From Oceanobacillus alkalisoli (GTDB lineage Bacteria > Bacillota > Bacilli > Bacillales > Amphibacillaceae), in assembly GCF_021556485.1 (NCBI RefSeq), contig NZ_JAKGBW010000023.1, positions 1 to 56,658 on the forward strand: a DNA stretch of 56,658 nt. Direction: 5' to 3'. The notes under the pieces are model-generated. The model ran no database searches, had not been told where the DNA came from, and saw nothing but the letters and a program-made list of their open reading frames with translations. Shown piece after piece: positions 8,344 through 17,028 of the stretch. The stretch's first letter is position 1; the number at the start of each line of letters is the position of its first letter. Position numbers and translations under genes: made by a program.

Positions 8344-9162
8344 TCACTTGAACTCCTGATCAGCCAACTGTACAAATTCAAACCCTGCTGCTTGTAAAAG
8401 CGGAACTGCAGTCTGCACCCCCTCGGCCGTTCCGCTATTTGGCTGGTTCATATGCAATAACGCAATCGATCCTGTCTTCGCATCAAGTAAAGCACGCTCC
8501 ACTTCTGCAGCAGAGTACGTTGCGCCGGCATCTCCTAAAATATCAAAATTCACGATTTCATATCCCAAGTCGTTGGCAAGTTCGACAGCGACCTCGTCAT
8601 AATAGGCTGTACCGGAACGGAAGAGCTTCATGTCACGTCCGGTTAACTCCTTTATCGTATCATGATTACCCATGATTTCAGCAAAAACTTCCTCCGCTGA
8701 ATTGGTTCCCAGAATCCCCCAAGCTTCGGCACCATCAACTGAAAGCGGAGCGTGGGTCGTTCCGTGGTTTTCGATTTGGAAAAGCGGATCGTTTGCGAGA
8801 TTTAGGAAAATTTCCTGGTTATCAAAAATCCATCGTTCATTTACAAACAGTGTCGCGGGAATCCCTTCTTCACGTAGAAATGTAATCAACGCTTCGTCAT
8901 AACCGTTTCCGAAGTCGCCACCACACGCATCAAACGTCAGAGCGATTTCTTTTTCACCTGTCACGAATCGCGTCTTCACTCCTGTGACGTTTTCTCCCCA
9001 TTCGTTAGGCTCGCGCTCATACGCTGTTAAATCAATCTCTGACTCTAATTGTTCTTTAAATTTCACATTGCGCATGGTTTTGGCTACATGATCAGACTCT
9101 GAAACAAGCTCATTACAACTCACAAGAAAAATTACGCTTATAAGTAATAGGATATATCTCAT
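8344..9162 (-). CDS. Polysaccharide deacetylase family lipoprotein
   Basis: This 272-aa secreted protein has a lipoprotein signal peptide ending in the lipobox LVSC (Cys16), so it is likely anchored to the outer face of the membrane. The NodB-type domain shows ALTFDACGG (motif 1, with ACGG in place of the usual DDG), NHGTTH (motif 2, His133 and His137), FRSG (motif 3, 181-184) and LLHMN (motif 5). The His and Asp metal ligands are kept, so it may deacetylate peptidoglycan or another wall sugar. It is divergent from the CHY zinc-finger gene. Confidence 0.83.
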   Translation of the reverse strand: MRYILLLISVIFLVSCNELVSESDHVAKTMRNVKFKEQLESEIDLTAYEREPNEWGENVTGVKTRFVTGEKEIALTFDACGGDFGNGYDEALITFLREEGIPATLFVNERWIFDNQEIFLNLANDPLFQIENHGTTHAPLSVDGAEAWGILGTNSAEEVFAEIMGNHDTIKELTGRDMKLFRSGTAYYDEVAVELANDLGYEIVNFDILGDAGATYSAAEVERALLDAKTGSIALLHMNQPNSGTAEGVQTAVPLLQAAGFEFVQLADQEFK

Positions 9163-9276
9163 TCCATTAACCTCGCATCTTTGTTATTTTGACAAAATTG
9201 AGGGAGTTCATTATATTTTATCTAAAGTATAAATCATAAATGGTAACGTCTACCAGTATAACAAGGAGAAGATGGA

Positions 9277-9594
9277 ATGAAAAAGGTATACGGTTTTATA
9301 GTGGATGATGAAACGCGTTGTACGCACTATCAAACGAAAAAAGACATTATCGCCATCAAATTTAAGTGCTGCGATAAATACTATCCTTGCTATAAATGCC
9401 ATGCGGAGGCGGAAGACCATAAGCCGATATTATGGGAGAAGGCGGAGTACGATGAAAAGGCGGTGCTCTGCGGTGTCTGTCGTAAGGAGCATACGATTGA
9501 TGAATATTTGCAGACGGATCGTTGCTTAAAGTGCGACTCTTTCTTCAATGAAGCTTGTGAATACCATTATCATTTGTATTGGAAACGGGAGTAG
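9277..9594 (+). CDS. CHY-type zinc finger protein
   Basis: This 105-aa cytoplasmic protein is dense in Cys and His: Cys15/His17 (CTHY), CC (31-32), CYKCH (38-42), CGVC (65-68), CLKC (83-86), Cys94 and His97/His99, in the order expected for the CHY zinc finger. The family includes eukaryotic RCHY1/Hot13 and small bacterial stand-alone members of unknown role, which suggests zinc binding or a redox chaperone role. AAGGAGA precedes the ATG. It forms a single-gene unit. Confidence 0.87.
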   Translation: MKKVYGFIVDDETRCTHYQTKKDIIAIKFKCCDKYYPCYKCHAEAEDHKPILWEKAEYDEKAVLCGVCRKEHTIDEYLQTDRCLKCDSFFNEACEYHYHLYWKRE

Positions 9595-9729
9595 AATAAG
9601 CGTTATTTGATTGGCAGGGTGCCTCTACTGGATCGTATCATTGTTTCCTCTCTTAATTTGTCCAATAGAGCACCTTCTGCAAAGTCATCATGATTAGGCA
9701 AGCAAGTGAAAATGTTTGATTCGAACTTA

Positions 9730-10170
9730 TCAAATCATATCGGACGAAATAAAACGGATGATGAGAGCGAATAAGACAGCCCAGCAGCATAATCGAGTAA
9801 AGGTGAATACATACACTTTACGATTCGTGACGTATTTCCACTGGATAATTGCACGAAGTAATTCAGAAGCCCCGAGCATCGCAAATAAAAGATACCAAGG
9901 CAGGACAATAGGTCCCTCGGGCATTTGAGCATTTAAAATAATTAAACTAATAAATATGGATAAGATAAAAATAATTCTTATCGTCCAGTCTAATGTTTTG
10001 TGCAGGTTATTTACAAATTTGGACGAATAGTATTTTGCTTGTTTTTTCTCTATCTTAAAGAGCTTGCTGAGGATCATATCTGTTCCGGCCAGCGTGATTA
10101 CAGTGATCGCTACTATAATAATTAATTTGAACCAAAACGTGGAATCCAAGCCATAGAAAGCATCATTCAT
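9730..10170 (-). CDS. DUF4181 family membrane protein
   Basis: This 146-aa protein has four predicted transmembrane helices (about 13-35, 62-80, 88-108 and 124-141). The cores LDWTIRIIFI and ASELLRAIIQWKYVTNRKVY match my memory of the DUF4181 family, a group of Bacillales membrane proteins without known function. AGGAGG lies upstream of the ATG. It is monocistronic; the 41-bp repeat region begins just beyond its promoter. Confidence 0.7.
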   Translation of the reverse strand: MNDAFYGLDSTFWFKLIIIVAITVITLAGTDMILSKLFKIEKKQAKYYSSKFVNNLHKTLDWTIRIIFILSIFISLIILNAQMPEGPIVLPWYLLFAMLGASELLRAIIQWKYVTNRKVYVFTFTRLCCWAVLFALIIRFISSDMI

Positions 10171-10223
10171 TTAAAGACCTCCTTCTATATATGTTGATTT
10201 TAAGTTTTATACAGCTTGTTCTT

Positions 10224-10436
10224 TTTGCTGAGATTAACACAGGTGGCCTAAGCAGATTCGCACGCTATCGGAGATTAGCGCGCGATAAGCGTACAAGCTC
10301 GCACGTCACTTGGGAATTGCGCATCGTAACACTATAAACTTCGCACGTTGCCCGGGGATTACGCACCATAACAGTATAAACTCGCACGCCACTCAGGAAT
10401 TGCGCACCATAACAGTATAAACTCGCACGCCCCCGA
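10224..10436. repeat. 41-bp imperfect tandem repeats (four to five copies)
   Basis: Units of about 41 bp begin with (T/C)TCGCACG and contain GGAATTGCGCACCATAACAG; clear starts are near 10257, 10298, 10339, 10381 and 10422. The last two full units are nearly identical and the first ones are diverged. The left flank (TTGCTGAGATTAACAC...AAGCAGATTCGCACG) recurs at 29500-29545, so this is a dispersed repeat family. The region 10437-10610 shows no gene. Confidence 0.85.
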
Positions 10437-10610
10437 GAATAGCAGATGAACTAAACATGCGACTTCTTTAATGCAACTTATTTAGGTAATATCAAGTTAA
10501 CACATTGAGTTTAATTTTGCTTTGTTTCCTAAATTCAGTTTACATTTCTTAATAAGGATTGTAAAATTTTTCTTTGTGTTCAAATAATACGAAATAAAGG
10601 AGGTTGCGCG

Positions 10611-10774
10611 ATGGATGCGAAACATACCTATCCAGATTGGACTGAAGTAATGGAACTAGAGCCAGACGAATTTCCTTTAAGTAAAAAAAATCGACAACTA
10701 AAAATAATACGGAGTTTGTGTCTTGGGAAAAAGCGATTCAAGAACTAGACTTACCAAACGATACGAAGCTTTAA
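10611..10774 (+). pseudogene. Small gene (about 54 aa) with a frameshift in an A8 run
   Basis: AAGGAGG precedes the ATG and the frame reads MDAKHTYPDWTEVMELEPDE and then FPLSKK. After the run of eight A residues near 10682 the frame closes quickly, but the next frame continues as NNTEFVSWEKAIQELDLPND and ends at 10774 beside the terminator. One extra A would restore a 54-aa acidic protein. The cause may be a real mutation, phase variation or a sequencing error. No family was recognised. Confidence 0.55.
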
Positions 10775-10784
10775 CCAATAAAAA

Positions 10785-10821
10785 AACTCCTAAAGCCTTC
10801 CCCACACCAGCTTTAGGAGTT
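10785..10821. terminator. Bidirectional terminator
   Basis: A perfect 12-bp stem (AACTCCTAAAGC / GCTTTAGGAGTT) has A-rich sequence before it and T-rich sequence after it. It lies between the convergent small gene and the HEAT-repeat gene. Confidence 0.88.
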
Positions 10822-10825
10822 CATT

Positions 10826-11971
10826 TTAATCTTTTTTCGAAATAGCCTGTGTCATCTGATGCCAGATAGATCCCTTCGCTTCCTTGCCGCCTTTGATTCG
10901 CTCTAAGGCGAGCTGTACTTGCATCCGTACTTCAAACTCTGGATCATTGATTTTTGCCTCAAGGGCAGGAATCGCGCGCTCGTCCCCGACTTCATAGAGG
11001 AACATGGCACCTCTCCAGCGGACAATCTGACTTTTATCATCCAATGTTTTCATCATTTCCGGGATTGCTTCTGTAAAACCTAAATCAGATAGACAATCTC
11101 CTGCCGTTCGTCTTACGTTTACGGCTTTGTCTTTGAGTGCCTTGTACAGCGAAGGCAGTACTTCCGGTTCTTCAATCATGCCGAGATAAGCTGTTGCAAG
11201 TCTCCTGACAGATGCCTTTGCATCATCCAACGCTTTATCTAATAGCGGAAGATGTTTGAGGGATGGTTCGATAATTTTATCGAGTGCCGCATAACGCACT
11301 TTCCAATCGGGATCATCGAGCACCTCCAATTGCACATCATCATCCGAGTTTTTCTCAAGTTCCAAAGCATCGCGTTCTTCAATCGCAAGTTCGACAAGCT
11401 GATTGAGTTTTTCCTTGTCATGAGTAGCGATCAATTCCTCCACTACTTCCTTGCCAATTTCATCACTTTTTCCGTAACGCGGATCTTGTTCGACCCATTT
11501 ACGTTCGAAAATGAAACTATCCGAGGCTGCAGTTGCTTTCATGATTGCTTCCTGGAATGCTTCTGGAAGGCCGAAGCGTTTTTCATCATCCCCGTCTTCG
11601 AGTTTTACCTGAATGGGAATGCCTCGGAAAAACTGAACGAACACGTTAATTTGCCCGAAGCTTTGTGTCGGCTCACTTGTTTCTTCCATATGTAAGTCCT
11701 CGGGGTTCTCCTCTGCTCCTAGCACTTCACGTACTTGCGGAAGGAGCTCTTCCCATGGAACTTTCGGGGTCCGAGCAAGTGCGATGAAATCAACGACACG
11801 GTAAATATTTTTAATTCCATCAATTTGAAAAAGCTCTTTCACATATTCCGGAGCATCTGTTAAGTCATCACTATTTTTATAATTATAACTTTCGTCAGCA
11901 GGCAGCTCTTCACTCACATTGATTTTCATGGAGTGGGGGCTTGGTGTCAGTTCAATTGATATAATTCTCAC
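10826..11971 (-). CDS. Conserved virulence factor C family protein (NFU-N plus HEAT repeats)
   Basis: This 381-aa protein starts at GTG behind GAGGGAGG. Residues 1-85 resemble the Nfu/NifU N-terminal scaffold domain (RIISIELTPSPHSMKINVSE, then GIKNIYRVVDFIALAR). Residues about 215-370 hold several HEAT/PBS-lyase repeats (DDPDWKVRYAALDKI, DDAKASVRRLATAYLG, KDKAVNVRRTAGDCLSDLG). This combination matches the family of S. aureus CvfC and B. subtilis YpgR; a role in regulation or protein assembly is suspected, but the mechanism is not established. It lies upstream of, and close behind, the YueI gene in the same direction. Confidence 0.83.
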   Translation of the reverse strand: MRIISIELTPSPHSMKINVSEELPADESYNYKNSDDLTDAPEYVKELFQIDGIKNIYRVVDFIALARTPKVPWEELLPQVREVLGAEENPEDLHMEETSEPTQSFGQINVFVQFFRGIPIQVKLEDGDDEKRFGLPEAFQEAIMKATAASDSFIFERKWVEQDPRYGKSDEIGKEVVEELIATHDKEKLNQLVELAIEERDALELEKNSDDDVQLEVLDDPDWKVRYAALDKIIEPSLKHLPLLDKALDDAKASVRRLATAYLGMIEEPEVLPSLYKALKDKAVNVRRTAGDCLSDLGFTEAIPEMMKTLDDKSQIVRWRGAMFLYEVGDERAIPALEAKINDPEFEVRMQVQLALERIKGGKEAKGSIWHQMTQAISKKD

Positions 11972-12004
11972 AGTAAAAACCTCCCTCAGACTTTCTCGTA
12001 ACCC

Positions 12005-12448
12005 TTACCGGAACCAGTTTTTAATTTTTGAAAGCAGGGTTTCTTCTTTTTCCTCATCTTGCTTTTCTTCTTCTGGTTCCTCTTCTTTAATAAAGATTTC
12101 TTCTTTATTAATTGCGTAATCATACGTTAATACAGCACCGATGTCGGTGTCATTCTCTTCGTTTGTGATTGTGGTATAAGAGATGTTGTGTTTTGCAGCG
12201 AGTGCTTTTTCTTCTGTTAGAAAACGATGAGCAACATGGCCATTCATGATTAGCTTTGTACCGGGATGTTGCTGCATCGCTTCGTCCAGTTTTTGAAGAC
12301 CGGAGTCACTCATGACCTGACCGATTGTAAGGGCGATGACAACCCGTTCGCGCAAGGTACCGAGAAAACGGATTCGCTCTCCCTCTTTCGGAAGACGGAC
12401 ACCGTGAATCCCTTCTGTTATATAGTCATTCACATTTCGTTTACTCAT
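12005..12448 (-). CDS. YueI family protein
   Basis: This 147-aa cytoplasmic protein has an N-terminal segment (NDYITEGIHGVRLPKEGERI, then RFLGTLRERVVIALT) characteristic of the YueI/DUF1694 family and a Glu/Lys-rich tail (EEEPEEEKQDEEKEE). The function is unknown. AAAGGATG precedes the ATG, and the next gene on this strand (the HEAT protein) follows 33 bp downstream, so the two may be cotranscribed. Confidence 0.85.
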   Translation of the reverse strand: MSKRNVNDYITEGIHGVRLPKEGERIRFLGTLRERVVIALTIGQVMSDSGLQKLDEAMQQHPGTKLIMNGHVAHRFLTEEKALAAKHNISYTTITNEENDTDIGAVLTYDYAINKEEIFIKEEEPEEEKQDEEKEETLLSKIKNWFR

Positions 12449-12554
12449 GGTTATTCATCCTTTAAGAGATGTTTTCTTACTTTTAATGTACGTGAAATAT
12501 CGCTAAAAATCAACTAAAGGCGGTTATATGCATGCGTTCTTCATCATATTAAAA

Positions 12555-12585
12555 AATCAGGTCTCCACCTCGTGAAGACCTGATT
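12555..12585 (-). terminator. Rho-independent terminator downstream of yfhD-like gene
   Basis: Ten-base arms AATCAGGTCT and AGACCTGATT flank a loop and are followed on the minus strand by a T run. Confidence 0.8.
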
Positions 12586-12589
12586 ATTG

Positions 12590-12766
12590 TTATTTATTTT
12601 TAATTCTTCGGATGGCAGCTCTATCCCTTGCTTGAGCTTCCCAGTCGTCCGCATCGGCAAATTCCTCAGAAAACTCGACATCCATGCCATCGCTATATTT
12701 TAACTGTTGCTTCGGCGTTTGGCTGGATACAGCATTTTTCTTTTTCTTGTGTTCATCTCGACCCAT
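12590..12766 (-). CDS. YfhD family small protein
   Basis: This is a 58-aa hydrophilic protein. The start MGRDEHKKKK, the core SDGMDVEFSEEFADADD and the end EAQARDRAAIRRIKNK match the pattern of B. subtilis YfhD (MGRxH..., then DVEFSxELADxDDxEAxARAxAA). YfhD is a small protein found in spore formers with no assigned biochemical role. GGAGGAGG precedes the ATG. It follows the CotF-type gene on the same strand with an 18-bp gap, so cotranscription is likely. Confidence 0.8.
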   Translation of the reverse strand: MGRDEHKKKKNAVSSQTPKQQLKYSDGMDVEFSEEFADADDWEAQARDRAAIRRIKNK

Positions 12767-12784
12767 GATTAGCCTCCTCCATGT

Positions 12785-13402
12785 TTAATGGGGCATTTGC
12801 CCTTGGACTTTTCCAAAGCTATTGATATAAATATCCATGTCCTCTTGTTTCAGTTGAGGTACTTGGTAATATTTATTTTTGTTTTGGTATAGGAAAATTT
12901 CATATGCCATTTCAATTAGGTTCGGGATACTGTCAGCGAAAACACGGCGCAGAACAGGGTTTGTCGTTTCCAGTGCTGTCGTTGTAAAGTGGGACGCACA
13001 GCTTTTTAAATGTCCCATCATAAAACTCGAGTAACTGGAATCATTAATTTCATTCATCGATTGGGCAGGAGTCTTCGGCTGGCTTGCTTCCATGCCATAA
13101 ATCGTATCATTCCCATATGGCATATTATACGTTTGCGTCTTGACAGCAGGCTCCTGACCAGTTTGCAGGGCATCGATAATCGTATTGTACATTTGGGTCA
13201 AATACGATTTCTGTCTGGAGAGAAGCTGCTTTAATTCCGGGTCTTGAATATGCTGCTCGTACATAACGGAATGCTCAAGCGCGCCAACTAAACCATCAAT
13301 CGCTTCATGGGAATCAAACAATTCATGTCCCCCGTGGCTTATCTCGGCAGGCATTTCGGACGAATCTTTAAAATTTTGATTTTGTGGTTGTTGATTGAAC
13401 AA
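12785..13402 (-). CDS. Spore coat protein, CotF family
   Basis: This 205-aa protein has the Coat_F domain in its C-terminal half (SYSSFMMGHLKSCASHFTTT, then NPVLRRVFADSIPNLIEMAYE) and a Gln/Tyr-rich start (MFNQQPQNQNF). The open frame extends to 13645, but AAGGAGGTC lies seven bases before TTG at 13402 and the upstream sequence lacks family similarity, so TTG is taken as the start. It is a ferritin-like helical coat component of spores, produced in the mother cell. It probably shares a transcript with the YfhD-type gene. It is direct evidence that the organism sporulates. Confidence 0.85.
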   Translation of the reverse strand: MFNQQPQNQNFKDSSEMPAEISHGGHELFDSHEAIDGLVGALEHSVMYEQHIQDPELKQLLSRQKSYLTQMYNTIIDALQTGQEPAVKTQTYNMPYGNDTIYGMEASQPKTPAQSMNEINDSSYSSFMMGHLKSCASHFTTTALETTNPVLRRVFADSIPNLIEMAYEIFLYQNKNKYYQVPQLKQEDMDIYINSFGKVQGQMPH

Positions 13403-13557
13403 TTGGATGACCTCCTTCATATTATCGGTATTATTCTCCTCCGATTGAGGAATGTTATGCATGATAATTTTTGCCGTAAGCTTGGTGTTTGTTTTAGGCA
13501 GATGATTGGAATTTTGATATGATGGGGGTAGATGAAGAATAAGGGAGTGGATGTTTC

Positions 13558-14505
13558 GTGAAGGAGAAGCAACCGATTCAGCTGGACGAACGGATTTCAT
13601 TAATTGATGGTTTTGATATGGACATACCGAGCAGAACGGGTACATATGTCATTCAGGAAGAGGAATTGACGCTTATCGAAGTGGGGCCGAGTCCGTCTGT
13701 AAAATATATAAAGCGGGGACTTGAAAACGTAAGAAGATCATTTGCAGAAGTGAAGTATATTATTGTCACCCATGTGCATCTGGATCATGCAGGTGGTGCA
13801 GGCTATTTACTTCAGCAATGTCCGAATGCGACGCTGATTGTTCATCCACGCGGCGCGAGACACTTAATTGACCCGACAAAACTTGCGGCGGGAGCGCGGG
13901 CCATTTATGGCGACAGTTTCTCGGATATTTATGATCCGATTGTTCCTGTTCCAGCGGACAGAGTAGTGGAGAAATCAGAAGGTGATACACTTAAAATTGG
14001 ACCTGACTGCACATTGGAATTCTTGGATACACCAGGCCATGCGAAACATCATTTCAGCGTATTTGACCCAGTAAGTAATGGGATTTTTACAGGGGATACA
14101 GCAGGCGTCCGTTATGAGCTGTTGCTTCAAGAGGGGATCGAACTATATTTACCGACGACATCACCTAACCATTTTAATCCAAATGATATGCATGCTTCTC
14201 TTAACCGCTTTGCGAAAAAAAACGTTGACCGAATTTATTTCGGCCATTTCGGTATGACAGAAAATCCAAAGGAAGCGTTGAAACAAGTAGCGGAATGGCT
14301 GAATATTTACGTGGAAATCGCGGAAGAGGTTGTAGATGAGGGTGGCGATTATAATGAAATCGCTCGCAGGGTTTTAAAAAGGATAAAAGAGCATTTGAGA
14401 GGCTTAGGCATTCCAGATGATCATGAAGTGTACATTATCATCAACCTGGATGTACAGATAAGTGCGCTTGGGATGATTGATTATTTTCAGAAGATAAAGC
14501 AGTGA
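13558..14505 (+). CDS. MBL-fold metallo-hydrolase
   Basis: This 315-aa protein starts at GTG behind GGGAGTGG. The dinuclear zinc motif THVHLDHAGG supplies His72, His74, Asp76 and His77; further ligands are His161 (TPGHAKHH), Asp180 (FTGDTAG) and His230 (YFGHFG). All catalytic ligands of the fold are present. The substrate is not predictable; relatives include hydroxyacylglutathione hydrolase-like enzymes. It is divergent from the spore-coat gene and followed by a very strong terminator. Confidence 0.9.
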   Translation: MKEKQPIQLDERISLIDGFDMDIPSRTGTYVIQEEELTLIEVGPSPSVKYIKRGLENVRRSFAEVKYIIVTHVHLDHAGGAGYLLQQCPNATLIVHPRGARHLIDPTKLAAGARAIYGDSFSDIYDPIVPVPADRVVEKSEGDTLKIGPDCTLEFLDTPGHAKHHFSVFDPVSNGIFTGDTAGVRYELLLQEGIELYLPTTSPNHFNPNDMHASLNRFAKKNVDRIYFGHFGMTENPKEALKQVAEWLNIYVEIAEEVVDEGGDYNEIARRVLKRIKEHLRGLGIPDDHEVYIIINLDVQISALGMIDYFQKIKQ

Positions 14506-14515
14506 GGATAGATAT

Positions 14516-14560
14516 GAAAATAGGGTGGATTGAGGCAAATTCTCAATCCACCCTATTTTC
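14516..14560 (+). terminator. Rho-independent terminator
   Basis: A perfect 19-bp stem (GAAAATAGGGTGGATTGAG and its complement) with a 7-nt loop lies ten bases after the MBL gene. Confidence 0.9.
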
Positions 14561-14646
14561 ATGGTGGCTCCTAAATTAAAATTGGCCGAGGAGCTTCATG
14601 ATGAATTAGCAAAGAATAACCTTTAAAGAAAAGGAGGTTATTCTTT

Positions 14647-15150
14647 ATGCTTGGACTTATTATTGCAATCATCGCCTTTAACGGGATTGCCTTTATGAGA
14701 GTGAAGCGACTCGCTAAAAGTCACATCGTTCATATTTGTACTTTTACGATCCTTTTTCACGTATCAGTTGACCTCTTGTTGAGTGTGAAATATGGGGCTT
14801 ATTGGTATTTCGACAGGGAAATTCAATGGTTGGATGTTCCTGCAGTTGCTTTATTATCCCCATCAGCCGCTCTTTTATTTTAAAACGGATATCCATCTCA
14901 AACCTCTCGATTAAAGCGTATGTTATATATTCTACTATGGTCCCTAATCATTACGGTTTATGAAGCTTTAACCTTGCTTCCTGAACCGTGGGGTTTTTTT
15001 CATCATGGGTGGTGGAAATTGAAGTATTCGGCTCTCGTTTACCGAGTATTATTCTGCTTTATATTGCTTTATTATAAATGGATCCGGCAAATAGAGGAGA
15101 AAGAGAATAACAAAAGGTTTGACCATTTCTCTAAGGAGTCACGAAAATGA
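14647..15150 (+). pseudogene. CBO0543-like membrane protein gene split by a nonsense codon
   Basis: Two ORFs, 14647-14883 and 14920-15150, lie in the same frame and join without indel: SPSAALLF, TAA, NGYPSQTSRLKRMLYILLWS. The second half carries the family-like segment LLPEPWGFFHHGWWKLKYSA. The intact product would be a polytopic membrane protein of about 167 aa related to proteins I recall as CBO0543 family. AAAGGAGG precedes the ATG. The single TAA at 14881-14883 is the only defect seen, so this is a recent nonsense mutation or a sequencing error. Its stop overlaps the next start (ATGA). Confidence 0.65.
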
Positions 15151-15656
15151 ACAATTATAATTATGATAATACAGCGAGACGCTATAAAGCTCATGTAAGT
15201 TTATGTGGCACTACGCAGCTCCATCTAAGAAAACCTTATATTATTGCCTGGTGGTCTGCTGCATTCCCGGGGTGTGGTCGTTTACTTTTATCCAAGTATT
15301 TGAGAGGATATTCGCTTTTTCTCTGGGAGATTATAGTGAACAATATGTCTCATTTGAATCTCGCCATCATGTACTCTTTTACAGGTACCTTTCACATGGC
15401 AGGGGAGGTTCTTAAGCGAAGAGTGCTTCTTTTATATTTGCCGGTCTACATTTTCGCTATCTGGGATAGTTACCGGGCAACGGTAGATCTAAACAAAATT
15501 TTCATATTAGCTGAACGTGAAAATGCCAATTTTAATTCTTATGCCATTGGCTCGTTGGAGAATAACAAATTGTATAAAAGCGAACAACGAAAGTTTCTTA
15601 AGCAAAAGTATCAACAATATCCAATTAAAATCCCGGCATCCCACGAGGTGAAGTAG
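15147..15656 (+). CDS. Hypothetical membrane protein, probably shortened by an internal deletion
   Basis: This 169-aa protein overlaps the preceding gene by four bases and has AAGGAG upstream. It contains the TQLHLRKPYIIAWWSAAFPG motif, a glycine/leucine helix (RLLLSKYLRGYSLFLWEII) and YLPVYIFAIWDSYRATVDLN. Related proteins I recall are about twice as long, with a second copy of this unit. Here AIGSLE runs directly into NNKLYKSEQRKFLKQKYQQ, which looks like the N-terminal module fused to the extreme C-terminus. Its neighbours are both broken, so it may be non-functional too. The function is unknown. Confidence 0.6.
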   Translation: MNNYNYDNTARRYKAHVSLCGTTQLHLRKPYIIAWWSAAFPGCGRLLLSKYLRGYSLFLWEIIVNNMSHLNLAIMYSFTGTFHMAGEVLKRRVLLLYLPVYIFAIWDSYRATVDLNKIFILAERENANFNSYAIGSLENNKLYKSEQRKFLKQKYQQYPIKIPASHEVK

Positions 15657-15657
15657 A

Positions 15658-16097
15658 TTGCAAATTTTTTCTGCTTTTGAGCATTCAACCTATCTTGAGC
15701 TCGTGATTACGGCTATAGAGGAATTGGGGATATAGTGAAAATATTCTTGCGGTACCACTTGAAAATCGGATGCAAGAAAGAAAATTATTCGATACACTTC
15801 ACCGTGCAGATGGAATTAGTTTATTTGATAAGGCAGCCACAATTGGAACAAGTATTGGCTTTGTATTAGAGTGGGGACCGATTTTTTGAGGATTAATTGG
15901 TGGGGCAATCGGATTTACGTTTGGATTTGTGATTGACTACGTTCTTAATAAAGTTGTATATAAAAGAAAGAGGATTTCAAGGGGAAAGTATGCTGGGATG
16001 AATATTAGTGATTAACTGTCCGGATGAACTAGTTGAAAAAGTGGAGCAGCTATTGTGGGATCATCTTGCGTTAGGGGTGGCTAAGTTAAAAGGGTAA
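15658..16097 (+). pseudogene. Degraded small membrane protein gene (third gene of the cluster)
   Basis: A TTG start behind GAGGTGA begins MQIFSAFEHSTYLELVITAI. A one-base insertion near 15735 shifts the frame to SENILAVPLENRMQERKLFD, an in-frame TGA interrupts GPIF/GLIGGAIGFTFGFVIDYVL, and a second frameshift near 16005 precedes INCPDELVEKVEQLLWDHLA. Three independent lesions make it a clear pseudogene. The ancestral protein had a cytoplasmic N-terminus and a glycine-rich hairpin membrane segment. It would have been cotranscribed with the two preceding genes. Confidence 0.75.
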
Positions 16098-16231
16098 TTT
16101 CTGCTGAAGAATCTTGCGAAATTTAAATGAATGGGATATCATCCATTGATTTATGCTATTATTTAGGAATAGAGTGCAACTAAGAAAGTAACTAGATTTT
16201 TATATAGAATTTGCAACATTGGGGGAGACGT

Positions 16232-16987
16232 ATGAATAGAGGTACGAGAATATTTATTTATAGGAAGTTAACTACGACCTTTGTTACGACGGCATTTCTT
16301 TCCACTTTTTTCGCTCTTTTCACTTTTAATATTGGCTTTGAAGCGGAATATAATCAAGGAAATCAGTTCCTCGGCTGGTTGTATGTTTATATGTTGTACA
16401 TCGGATTAATCATCCTTTTATACGGAAATATGGTATCCATGGCGATTGAATATTTGCAGGGGAAATGGTTTCAACAACATGATTGGTTGTATGTAACGCT
16501 TCACGGATTATTTGGATTGGCGAATGGTATCCTGTTTCAAAGTTTACTAGCTGCAGTGTACGGGATGGCAGCTGCTTTTTCTTATGGGATAATTGATAAA
16601 TGGTTGCACGCAAGAAGTAAAGAGGCAAAAAAGATGAAAGTCGTCTTCTTTATACCAGTCGCTGCCATTGTTCTTTGCTGGGGTTATTTACAAATCATCT
16701 CACCGCCCATGCCGCCATTTACAGCGGAGGATGCCATTCTTGAAGCAACTTCTGGTGAAGATTCGATTACGGAAGGCTTCCCTAGGTATGTTGGACAGCG
16801 GGAAGAAAAGATTGAGGATTATCGCGTCATAAAAGAAACAAATGTAGAAAAAGTTGGCAAAGAAACGTATCTTGTTACCTTTACGGAGGCGTGGAAGAAA
16901 GGTGATGAGAAAGATGTGGGGGAATTCGCTTATAAAGTGGACCGAAACAGTATAACTGCCCATAGTTTGCAAGGTGCTTATAAGTAG
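16232..16987 (+). CDS. Membrane protein with C-terminal soluble domain, unknown function
   Basis: This is a 251-aa protein. About five hydrophobic segments occupy residues 10-165, followed by a hydrophilic domain of some 85 residues (ILEATSGEDSITEGFPRYVG and onward) ending in VDRNSITAHSLQGAYK. GGGGGAG precedes the ATG at 16232; the ATG at 16211 lacks a site and is less likely. The tail with alternating charged strands could be an extracytoplasmic YpmB/PepSY-like fold, but that is a guess. It is a single-gene unit. Confidence 0.65.
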   Translation: MNRGTRIFIYRKLTTTFVTTAFLSTFFALFTFNIGFEAEYNQGNQFLGWLYVYMLYIGLIILLYGNMVSMAIEYLQGKWFQQHDWLYVTLHGLFGLANGILFQSLLAAVYGMAAAFSYGIIDKWLHARSKEAKKMKVVFFIPVAAIVLCWGYLQIISPPMPPFTAEDAILEATSGEDSITEGFPRYVGQREEKIEDYRVIKETNVEKVGKETYLVTFTEAWKKGDEKDVGEFAYKVDRNSITAHSLQGAYK

Positions 16988-17028
16988 GGTTTGTTAGAAG
17001 ATTGACCTAACCTCATTCGATGTATGTT

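Noticed and set aside
12785-13645. Longer start for the CotF-type coat protein (286 aa)
   Set aside because: The extra N-terminus has no family similarity and lacks a ribosome binding site, while AAGGAGGTC marks the TTG at 13402; the extension also overlaps the divergent MBL gene.
14561-14626. Short ORF MVAPKLKLAEELHDELAKNN after the MBL terminator
   Set aside because: It begins at the end of the terminator hairpin without a ribosome binding site and is only 21 codons; a gene scrap or chance frame is more likely.
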